Shown here: piece after piece, positions 56,828 through 64,000 of the stretch
Numbering within the stretch: position 1 is the stretch's first letter
Layout: each line of letters starts with the position of its first letter
Source: a virus
IMG/VR virus record: IMGVR_UViG_3300022602_000038
Coordinates: 1-64,000 of that record
Reading direction: 5' to 3' (one strand)
DNA: 64,000 bases
The notes under the pieces: model-generated
Database searches by the model: none
Seen by the model: only the letters and a program-made list of their open reading frames with translations
What the model was told of the DNA's origin: nothing
Position numbers and translations under genes: made by a program

Positions 56828-59800
56828 ATGAGTAACACTTTCGTATATCAAGCAGTTCAAGGACCAATAGGATTTTCTGGTACATCCGGATATTCTGGTT
56901 TCTCAGGTTTTTCTGGTTACTCAGGTATACCTGCAGTTGGTATAACATATTATTATACTAATAGTGCAGCAGATATAGCAGGCTATGATTACATGGCTAG
57001 TCAACCGGACTACGATCCGGAGGTATATTTTACAGCCACTGCACCAGCTAATTCAAGTATAAATCTATTACAGCAAATAACGCGTGTTTTAGATCCAGAT
57101 CAAACTACTATACCAGCAGGTACTTGGCAGTTTAATACGTATTATGTAACAGCAAGTGGTTCGAACCTATACATTGTTTATTACCTTTACGCTTATCATA
57201 CTGATACTACCTCTACATTATTATTTTCAGCTACAGGTGCAACATTAACCAATACAGTTTACCCACCTGCCCAACAAACAACGCGGTATACTATTAGTGC
57301 GCCTATTAACATTAATATTAATGATAGGTTTAAATTAATAGCAGCAGTATATAACCCTTCATTAACAACAAACTATTCTGTTTCAGCTTATTACGAAGGC
57401 ACTCAGCATTATAGTAATATTGCTACTGGTATATACGAAGGTGCTGTTGGTGCTTCTGGTATATCTGGTTACAGTGGTTATAGTGGAACAAGTGGTTACT
57501 CTGGTATAAGCGGTTATTCTGGTATATCAGGTTATAGTGGATACTCTGGTATATCAGGTTACTCCGGGTACAGCGGTATTTCTGGTTACAGTGGTTACAG
57601 TGGTATCTCAGGGTTTTCCGGTATAAGCGGTTATAGTAGTTATAGTGGTTACTCCGGTATAAGCGGTTATTCTGGTTATAGTGGTATTAGTGGGTACTCA
57701 GGCTATAGCGGTATTAGTGGCTACTCAGGTTATTCTGGTATCTCTGGTTATTCTGGCTATTCAGGTATAAGTGGTTATTCAGGCTATAGTGGTATTAGCG
57801 GCTACTCAGGCATTTCTGGTTATAGTGGTTATAGTGGTATTTCTGGCTATAGTGGGTATTCTGGTATAAGTGGCTATAGTGGTATAAGTGGTTATAGCGG
57901 TATTTCAGGTTACTCTAGCTATAGTGGTTATAGTGGTATTAGCGGTTATTCAGGTTATAGCGGCATTTCAGGCTACAGCGGTTATAGCGGTCAATCAGGC
58001 TTTAGTGGTATAAGTGGTTATTCCGGTATTTCAGGCTACAGCGGTTGGTCAGGTATTTCAGGTTACTCTGGTGCATCTGGTTATTCTGGTACGTCTGGTT
58101 ATTCTGGAGTTTCAGGTTATTCAGGCTATAGCGGTATAAGCGGTTTTAGTGGCTACTCTGGTTACTCTGGTCAATCAGGTTTTAGTGGAACCTCAGGCTA
58201 TTCTGGTTATTCCGGACAATCAGGTTTCAGTGGTTACTCAGGTATTTCCGGTTACTCTAGCTTCAGCGGTTATAGTGGTATATCAGGCTATAGTGGTATT
58301 AGTGGTTATAGTGGCTACTCTGGTATTTCAGGTTACAGCGGTATAAGCGGGTATAGTGGCTACTCAGGCTACTCAGGTATCTCCGGTTACAGTGGTATAA
58401 GTGGTTATTCTGGTTACTCCGGTATTTCTGGCTACTCAAGTTACTCCGGCTACTCTGGTATTTCAGGCTATAGCGGCATTAGTGGTTACTCTGGTATTTC
58501 TGGTTATAGCGGTTACAGTGGTTACAGTGGTATGTCTGGTTATAGCGGTTATTCAGGTATAAGTGGTTTTAGCGGTATATCAGGCTTTAGTGGTATCTCT
58601 GGTTACAGTGGTTACTCAGGCATTTCTGGTTACTCAGGCATATCTGGTTACTCTGGTTATAGCGGTACTTCCGGTTATTCTGGCCAATCAGGTTACTCGG
58701 GCTATAGTGGTTGGTCTGGGTTATCAGGCTACTCTGGTACATCTGGTTATAGCGGTTGGTCAGGTATTTCAGGTTACTCTGGTATAAGCGGTTATAGCGG
58801 TATTTCAGGCTACTCAGGTATATCAGGTTATAGCGGTTACTCTGGTCAATCTGGCTTTAGTGGTCAATCAGGATATTCAGGTTATAGTGGTTGGTCCGGT
58901 ATAAGTGGTTATTCTGGTACATCTGGCTATAGCGGTTTTAGTGGTATAAGTGGTTACTCTGGTATTTCCGGTTACTCCGGTATTAGCGGTTACTCAAGCT
59001 ATTCCGGTTATAGTGGTATATCAGGTTATTCTGGTTACTCAGGTATATCTGGTTACTCCGGTGTTAGTGGTTATTCTGGTTATAGTGGCTCTGGAGTTTC
59101 TGGTTATAGTGGTTGGTCGGGGTATTCCGGTACTGCTGCGCCATTACAACAAACTGTTACAGGTTATTCAAATTCCTTTACAGCTGGTCAAGTAATATAC
59201 AGAACTACAGGCGGTGCTTATGCTTTAGCTAAAGCAAATAATCCAGCTACTACAGATGCAATTGGTGTTGTGCAATACGCTGATTCAAATAACTTTACAT
59301 ATATCATTAACGGTTATATAACCGGTTTAACTGGTATAACAGACGGGGCTGAATATTACCTTTCAGATTCAACCGCCGGTTTAATGACCACTACAGTACC
59401 AACTGCAAGTGGTTCTCTTATTAAACCAATACTAATAGGTGTAGGTACAACAGCTGGTATTGTTGTAGAGTACCCACCAGTTATTATTAGCGGTATTAGT
59501 AATGGCACTAGCGGTTATTACGCAAAGTGGGTCGGTACAAACACAATCAATAACGGTTTAATTACCGATAACGGTTCAACTGTAACAATTTTAGGTAATT
59601 TATCAGCTACTGGTACAATATACGGAGTAGCAAGTGGTGGTTCTAATGCAGCTGCACCAGTGCCTTACTTAAGAGGCCGTCAAACAGCACTACAGGGTAT
59701 GTCATTAAGTGCTACAGTTGCATTTAATACTGCTGATGCAAATCTCGGTCAAGGTTATATTTCTCTTAATACTTCAACAGGTGTTATAACACTATCTGCT

Positions 59801-60856
59801 GGTTATACATATAGTTTAAGAGCAGAAGTACCCGCTGTATCAGCAAACCCAAGCGGTGGTAGTGTTTCGTTTGGTTGGGTTAATACAACTACAGGTACAC
59901 AAATTGGTAGTGTAAGTCCTTTATATGGAACTACAAGTAACGCTGCATATCTAGCTTTTGGCGGGGTAGCACAAGCTGTTATTACACCAGTAACAACTAC
60001 TAACGTAGCTTTACAATTATTATCTACTTCTATAAGCACTATTGGTATTAATGGTAATACAGATTTTAGTACTAATACAAACCCTTGGTTTGAAGTAGAA
60101 GTAGTAGGACTTGGCGGTGTTAGTGGGTATTCTGGTATCTCTGGTTATTCCGGCTACTCCGGTTATTCAGGTACGCCTGTTAAAACAGGTCTTTACTGGA
60201 GTAGTTTAGCAAACGGTAACCCTACTACTACGGGTGGTTCTCTCAGTTCTACTGGTGGGAATACAGTCTACAATAGTAGTAACTATGGTGTACAATTAAC
60301 GCCAGCTACAAGCAGTTATGCTGGTTTCGTTGTATGGAATGCTTCTAGTATAAACTATACAACAGATTTTACAGTACAGGCAAATCTTGCAAGTTTTGGT
60401 GGTTCAGGTGCAGACGGTCCATACCTTTTAATTGGTAGTGCATTAAGTGCTATACCAGGAGGTAACCCTACAGGCTCAACATTTACTGGTTTAAGTGCAA
60501 TCGCAACACATGTACATTTTTATAGTGGTGCAGAACAATTTGAATTATGCTGGAATGGTAACACTAACACGTTAAGTATTCCGTTTAACCCAGCGGGTCA
60601 AAATAGTAGTTCTGGTGGTGTAACAGTATATAATTCATCTGTAACAGCAGTTAGTGCAGCTACGTTCTATACATTAAAGTTAGAATTCAGAACAGTAGGT
60701 AGTAGCCGCTATATGGACTTCTATTTAAATAACAACTTACAAGGTAGTTATAATATAACTGGTTTTAATTTTGGTGGTACATATTGCGCTGTTGGTGCTT
60801 GGACGGGTGGATCTAATTCAATTAACTTTTGTAGAAGTTTCCGTATAGACCAGTAA
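56828..60856 (+). CDS. GYSG-repeat fibre protein 3 (longest)
   Basis: 1342 residues. Short GYSG stretch (16-36), beta domain 40-205 (related to the C-terminal part of the 62355 gene), long Gly-X-Ser shaft 210-767, domain 775-880 paralogous to that in the 53692 protein, another beta domain to 1090, short GYSG hinge, and a C-terminal 1110-1342 lectin-like jelly-roll (FVVWNASSINYTTDFTVQAN; MDFYLNNNLQGSYNITGFNF). Likely the main receptor-binding fibre. The shaft alone would be about 185 triplets. Confidence 0.75.
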   Translation: MSNTFVYQAVQGPIGFSGTSGYSGFSGFSGYSGIPAVGITYYYTNSAADIAGYDYMASQPDYDPEVYFTATAPANSSINLLQQITRVLDPDQTTIPAGTWQFNTYYVTASGSNLYIVYYLYAYHTDTTSTLLFSATGATLTNTVYPPAQQTTRYTISAPINININDRFKLIAAVYNPSLTTNYSVSAYYEGTQHYSNIATGIYEGAVGASGISGYSGYSGTSGYSGISGYSGISGYSGYSGISGYSGYSGISGYSGYSGISGFSGISGYSSYSGYSGISGYSGYSGISGYSGYSGISGYSGYSGISGYSGYSGISGYSGYSGISGYSGISGYSGYSGISGYSGYSGISGYSGISGYSGISGYSSYSGYSGISGYSGYSGISGYSGYSGQSGFSGISGYSGISGYSGWSGISGYSGASGYSGTSGYSGVSGYSGYSGISGFSGYSGYSGQSGFSGTSGYSGYSGQSGFSGYSGISGYSSFSGYSGISGYSGISGYSGYSGISGYSGISGYSGYSGYSGISGYSGISGYSGYSGISGYSSYSGYSGISGYSGISGYSGISGYSGYSGYSGMSGYSGYSGISGFSGISGFSGISGYSGYSGISGYSGISGYSGYSGTSGYSGQSGYSGYSGWSGLSGYSGTSGYSGWSGISGYSGISGYSGISGYSGISGYSGYSGQSGFSGQSGYSGYSGWSGISGYSGTSGYSGFSGISGYSGISGYSGISGYSSYSGYSGISGYSGYSGISGYSGVSGYSGYSGSGVSGYSGWSGYSGTAAPLQQTVTGYSNSFTAGQVIYRTTGGAYALAKANNPATTDAIGVVQYADSNNFTYIINGYITGLTGITDGAEYYLSDSTAGLMTTTVPTASGSLIKPILIGVGTTAGIVVEYPPVIISGISNGTSGYYAKWVGTNTINNGLITDNGSTVTILGNLSATGTIYGVASGGSNAAAPVPYLRGRQTALQGMSLSATVAFNTADANLGQGYISLNTSTGVITLSAGYTYSLRAEVPAVSANPSGGSVSFGWVNTTTGTQIGSVSPLYGTTSNAAYLAFGGVAQAVITPVTTTNVALQLLSTSISTIGINGNTDFSTNTNPWFEVEVVGLGGVSGYSGISGYSGYSGYSGTPVKTGLYWSSLANGNPTTTGGSLSSTGGNTVYNSSNYGVQLTPATSSYAGFVVWNASSINYTTDFTVQANLASFGGSGADGPYLLIGSALSAIPGGNPTGSTFTGLSAIATHVHFYSGAEQFELCWNGNTNTLSIPFNPAGQNSSSGGVTVYNSSVTAVSAATFYTLKLEFRTVGSSRYMDFYLNNNLQGSYNITGFNFGGTYCAVGAWTGGSNSINFCRSFRIDQ
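57457..59130 (+). repeat. Gly-X-Ser triplet repeat tract 3
   Basis: Longest tract, with occasional W, Q, F, T, V, A or M at X and periodic GYSSYSG variants. Confidence 0.9.
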
Positions 60857-60865
60857 AAATAATGT

Positions 60866-61558
60866 ATGTTACTACAAAATATTAGTTTAAATAATGTTGT
60901 GTTATATGAAACAACTAATATAACAGATACTATATTTGGGTCGTTAACTGCAACTAGTTCTATTTCAGCGTATAATGCAGCGTCAGTTAATAGTTGGGTT
61001 CAAGTTACAGGTGGAGAATATGCTAAAGTGCAAACTTTAATAGGCACTGTTACATATGGTATGTCTAATACTCAGTTTCTTGGTGCTCAAACTGGTAATT
61101 CATTTAATGCTACATTCTCTGTAGCTATGTCTTCTAATCCTAGTACTGCATTACCAACTGGAACTTATTTAATAGGTTTCGCTACTAGAAGTGGTGTAAC
61201 AAGTACAGCAGTAGTAGCATTCCCGTTAGTAGGACCATCTTATTTATCTGGTACATATACTAGCGTTGGTAGTGCAAGCTACACTACTCCTGGAACGATT
61301 TCTAATACTTATTTTGTAAGAAAAGCACCAACATCTTCTTTATCTGCTCCAAGTTATATTGCTTATGGCAATTACCCTACAAGTGCAAGTTATGCTTATT
61401 TAGCAACTGGTGCAACAACTTGGCCAAACATGGGTGGTTACGCTACTACAAGCTTTAATACAGATCATACTGCTGCATCTGCAATTGCACCTTTTACAAC
61501 CTACAATTCAAACTTACCGTTCTATCAAATGCTCGGTACAACTACAAAGACTTGGTGA
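60866..61558 (+). CDS. Hypothetical virion-like beta protein
   Basis: 230 residues, Ser/Thr/Ala-rich, beta-leaning, no repeats. C-terminal segment (PSYIAYGNYPTSASYAYLAT; PFYQMLGTTTKTW). It sits within the fibre cluster 9 bp after the long fibre and is likely a structural or fibre-associated protein. Confidence 0.6.
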   Translation: MLLQNISLNNVVLYETTNITDTIFGSLTATSSISAYNAASVNSWVQVTGGEYAKVQTLIGTVTYGMSNTQFLGAQTGNSFNATFSVAMSSNPSTALPTGTYLIGFATRSGVTSTAVVAFPLVGPSYLSGTYTSVGSASYTTPGTISNTYFVRKAPTSSLSAPSYIAYGNYPTSASYAYLATGATTWPNMGGYATTSFNTDHTAASAIAPFTTYNSNLPFYQMLGTTTKTW

Positions 61559-61574
61559 TAAAATCAATTTTTAC

Positions 61575-61582
61575 TATAAATA
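61575..61582 (+). promoter_or_regulatory. Exact T4-type late promoter TATAAATA
   Basis: Ends 7 nt before ATG 61590. Confidence 0.58.
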
Positions 61583-61589
61583 ATACGTA

Positions 61590-61937
61590 ATGGCCACTCC
61601 TTTTGCATATACATATAATTCAGTAGGTTTCTCTGGTTATTCCGGTTATAGTGGTTATTCTGGTATTTCCGGTTATATTGGTATATCCGGTTATTCTGGA
61701 ACAAGTGGATATAGCGGCATATCAGGGTATTCAGGTATAAGTGGTTATTCCGGTTTAGGTATATCCGGTTATTCCGGTTATAGTGGTATTTCTGGAGCTG
61801 CTGCAGCATCTGGTTATAGCGGATATTCTGGTAGTGCAGGTTCACCTGGAACACCTGGTTCACCTGGAACATCTGGTTATTCTGGTTTTAGTGGTGATTC
61901 ATCTATAGCACTCGTGTATTCAATAGCATTAGGATAA
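61590..61937 (+). CDS. Short GYSG/collagen-like protein
   Basis: 115 residues. Nearly all Gly-X-Ser triplets (GYSGYSGYSGISGYIGISG), then a classic proline-bearing collagen stretch GSPGTPGSPGTSG near residues 84-97, and a short tail. With no globular head, it may be a shaft-only subunit or pilot for trimerisation. Confidence 0.65.
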   Translation: MATPFAYTYNSVGFSGYSGYSGYSGISGYIGISGYSGTSGYSGISGYSGISGYSGLGISGYSGYSGISGAAAASGYSGYSGSAGSPGTPGSPGTSGYSGFSGDSSIALVYSIALG

Positions 61938-61977
61938 AATAATATAAACAAATACCTCATTATACTATTACAATATC

Positions 61978-61985
61978 GATAAATA
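61978..61985 (+). promoter_or_regulatory. Late-type promoter GATAAATA
   Basis: Ends 10 nt before ATG 61996. Confidence 0.48.
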
Positions 61986-61995
61986 ATTAAACAGA

Positions 61996-62337
61996 ATGAC
62001 TTCTAATTTTACAGTACAAACATCAAGAAGTATAGGAACAACTTTAACCGCAATTGGTAGTTATACAGTACCTAGTTCAGCGACAGGTGGAGCAACAGTT
62101 ATAGGTTTATCAATTGCAAATACTACTATTGCTCCTGTTAATGCAAATGTTTCTATAAACGATGGAACAAACGATACATATATAATGAAGAACGTAGACC
62201 TACCAAACGGTTCAACATTAGTTGTAATTGGTGGTGAGCAAAAAGTAGTATTATTATCTGGTTATTCAATAAAAGTACAAAGTAGTAACGCTTCAAGTAT
62301 AGACGCAATAATGTCTGTACTGGAACTTGCTAATTAA
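61996..62337 (+). CDS. Small beta virion-like protein
   Basis: 113 residues: TVPSSATGGATVIGLSIANT, PVNANVSINDGTNDTYIMKN and LLSGYSIKVQSSNASSIDAI resemble small phage decoration or fibre-cap beta sandwiches. Late-type promoter upstream. No specific family. Confidence 0.6.
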   Translation: MTSNFTVQTSRSIGTTLTAIGSYTVPSSATGGATVIGLSIANTTIAPVNANVSINDGTNDTYIMKNVDLPNGSTLVVIGGEQKVVLLSGYSIKVQSSNASSIDAIMSVLELAN

Positions 62338-62354
62338 AATTTTAACAAAACATC

Positions 62355-64000
62355 ATGGGATATCTAGGCTTAAATCCAAATGCAATTTCAGGTTACTCAG
62401 GCGCTTCTGGTTACTCCAGCTTTTCTGGGTACTCAGGCTATTCTGGTTATTCCAGTTTTTCTGGGTTTAGCGGTATCTCAGGTTTTAGCGGTATAAGCGG
62501 TTTCAGCGGTTCAGGTATATCAGGTTATTCAGGTACAAGTGGTTTCAGCGGCACTAGTGGTTATAGCGGTTATAGCGGCATTTCTGGTTATTCAGGTATT
62601 TCTGGTTATTCTAGTTTTTCTGGTTTTAGTGGTATATCAGGCTTTAGCGGTTACTCAGGTATTTCTGGGTACAGTGGTATAAGTGGTTACTCAGGCTATA
62701 GCGGTATAAGCGGGTATTCAGGTATTTCTGGTTGGTCCGGTATTTCTGGTTATAGTGGTATTTCTGGTTATAGTGGTTTTAGCGGTATATCAGGTTACTC
62801 TGGTTATTCCGGTTTTTCTGGTATAAGCGGTTACTCCGGCCAATCAGGCTTTAGTGGTATTTCAGGTTGGTCTGGTTATTCAGGTATAAGCGGTTACTCA
62901 GGCATTTCTGGATATAGTGGTACATCTGGTTACAGTGGTTGGTCCGGTATTTCTGGCTACTCCGGTATAAGTGGTTATTCTAGCTATTCCGGTTATAGTG
63001 GTATAAGTGGTTATAGTGGTATTAGTGGTTTTAGTGGCTTTAGCGGTATATCTGGTTACTCCGGTATTTCAGGTTATAGTGGTATATCAGGTTACAGTGG
63101 TTATTCTGGCATTTCAGGTTATAGTGGTATATCAGGCTATTCAGGTTATAGTGGTTTATCTGGTTATAGCGGTTACTCTGGTCAATCTGGTTTTAGTGGT
63201 ATATCAGGTTACAGTGGTATTTCCGGTTATTCTGGTATTTCTGGTTACTCAAGTTATTCAGGATACTCCGGTATATCTGGTTATAGTGGTTATTCTGGTA
63301 TAAGCGGCTATTCAGGCTACTCTGGTATTTCAGGTTATAGTGGTATTTCTGGTTATAGCGGTTACTCTGGTCAATCAGGCTTTAGTGGTATTTCTGGTTA
63401 TAGCGGCTACTCTGGTTGGTCTGGTATTTCAGGTTACTCTGGTATTTCAGGTTACTCAGGTATAAGTGGTTACTCAGGCATCTCTGGTTATAGTAGCTAT
63501 TCTGGTATTTCAGGTTACTCTGGTATTTCTGGTTACAGTGGTATAAGCGGTTACTCTGGTATTACAGGTGCATCAATTTATGGTAGAACGTACTATCTAC
63601 AAGAGGTAAATAGTGATCAAAACCCAGCTATATATGAAGTAATGTCATTATTTCCTGGTGGCGGTGGTACAACTATCAATGATGATAATATAATAATTAC
63701 CTCGAGTACAGGCTTAACTGCGTTTGGTTGGTATTTAACACCTATTAATGAACCTAGTGTGGTTGAAATACCAGCTGGTTTATGGGAATTTGATTTTTAT
63801 CGTTATGTAACAGGTGGTACAGCTAATTTCGTAGCTAGTGTATATACGTATTCAATGGCTACAAGCGCAACAAGCGCATTTGTATTAAGTGCTGATTCAG
63901 GCCCTGTTTCTGACACAACCTCAACGTATCAAAAGCTAGGCTATGTTACAAGTACAATTACAAGATTAGCTCAAACAGATCGTATTTTATTACAAATTTC
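62355..64000 (+). CDS. GYSG-repeat fibre protein 4 (partial, runs off right edge)
   Basis: Frame open from ATG 62355 to the window end (548 complete codons). Starts MGYLGLNPNAISGYSG, shaft 12-402, then a beta domain from about 405 (GRTYYLQEVNSDQNPAIYEV; NEPSVVEIPAGLWEFDFYRY) related to the N-terminal domain of the 56828 protein (TTIPAGTWQFNTYYVT). C-terminus is outside the window. Confidence 0.75.
   Translation, partial: MGYLGLNPNAISGYSGASGYSSFSGYSGYSGYSSFSGFSGISGFSGISGFSGSGISGYSGTSGFSGTSGYSGYSGISGYSGISGYSSFSGFSGISGFSGYSGISGYSGISGYSGYSGISGYSGISGWSGISGYSGISGYSGFSGISGYSGYSGFSGISGYSGQSGFSGISGWSGYSGISGYSGISGYSGTSGYSGWSGISGYSGISGYSSYSGYSGISGYSGISGFSGFSGISGYSGISGYSGISGYSGYSGISGYSGISGYSGYSGLSGYSGYSGQSGFSGISGYSGISGYSGISGYSSYSGYSGISGYSGYSGISGYSGYSGISGYSGISGYSGYSGQSGFSGISGYSGYSGWSGISGYSGISGYSGISGYSGISGYSSYSGISGYSGISGYSGISGYSGITGASIYGRTYYLQEVNSDQNPAIYEVMSLFPGGGGTTINDDNIIITSSTGLTAFGWYLTPINEPSVVEIPAGLWEFDFYRYVTGGTANFVASVYTYSMATSATSAFVLSADSGPVSDTTSTYQKLGYVTSTITRLAQTDRILLQI
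62388..63560 (+). repeat. Gly-X-Ser triplet repeat tract 4
   Basis: About 390 residues of GYSGISG units with GYSSFSG and GFSG variants near the start. Confidence 0.9.

Noticed and set aside
52239-63303. Long hydrophobic V/I/L-rich frames overlapping the GYSG tracts
   Set aside because: They are the +1 frame of GGT-TAT-TCx repeats (read as VILVIVV) and start and stop arbitrarily inside the fibre genes.
51824-63560. CRISPR array or DNA satellite
   Set aside because: Repeats are 9-bp coding triplets with synonymous variation and an open reading frame; no repeat-spacer structure.
1-64000. tRNA genes
   Set aside because: I looked for GGTTCRANTCC T-arms with matching acceptor stems and found none outside coding sequence.

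Overview
The window looks like an interior segment of a large, AT-rich, T4-like tailed phage (myovirus) of a Gram-negative host, probably aquatic. The evidence is a T4-type terminase large subunit (47656-49419), a gp14-like neck protein, a fibre cluster, late-promoter motifs close to T4 TATAAATA, and many small overlapping genes. Auxiliary genes (2OG-Fe(II) oxygenases, a tryptophan-halogenase-like flavoenzyme, a MoxR/VWA pair, a glycosyltransferase) resemble the cargo of cyanophages and pelagiphages. The outer-membrane proteins (CsgG, CsgF, autotransporter) imply a diderm host. I saw no tRNA, rRNA, CRISPR array or insertion sequence.

Layout. 1-1646 (minus strand) is a curli-type secretion module: csgF, csgG and a curlin-like protein cut by the window edge. 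1673-8023 holds a cyclic-nucleotide-binding membrane protein, a 2OG oxygenase fused to a DUF6817-like domain, a lipoprotein, small genes and a 777-residue autotransporter. 8109-15894 is a rightward run with two more 2OG-oxygenase-like genes, the halogenase, a PKHD-type hydroxylase and unknowns. 15960-19310 is a VWA metallopeptidase plus MoxR AAA+ ATPase. 20130-36472 is the most unusual region: single-module and multi-module proteins carrying one recurring motif (consensus KKGSEEAGIDIDI, followed by EE at internal copies), together with proteins that share an N-terminal peptide resembling T4 capsid-targeting sequences with an LxE site. They include an ADP-ribosyltransferase-like protein, a DUF6624-like protein and an HExxH metalloprotease. 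36473-42865 is a sparse region of tiny genes, hairpins and dispersed palindromic repeats. 42866-47595 has a hypothetical, three more 2OG oxygenases, a glycosyltransferase and three tiny basic proteins. 47656-51630 is terminase, an acidic protein and the neck protein. 51659-64000 is a fibre cluster dominated by Gly-X-Ser (GYSGISG) repeats.

How the parts may work together (inference). T4 packages internal proteins and the ART Alt in its head, using an N-terminal peptide that the prohead protease cuts after (I/L)xE. Here at least nine genes start with a peptide that places LxE at the same position, and the long proteins have IxE-compatible internal junctions (IDIEE). A reasonable model is a set of capsid-packaged, protease-processed proteins injected into the host, with some made as polyproteins. 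Late-promoter-like TAA(A/G)TA boxes sit 5-10 nt before many of these genes and before terminase, neck, fibre, csgF and ART genes, so all may be expressed late, with nearly leaderless mRNAs.
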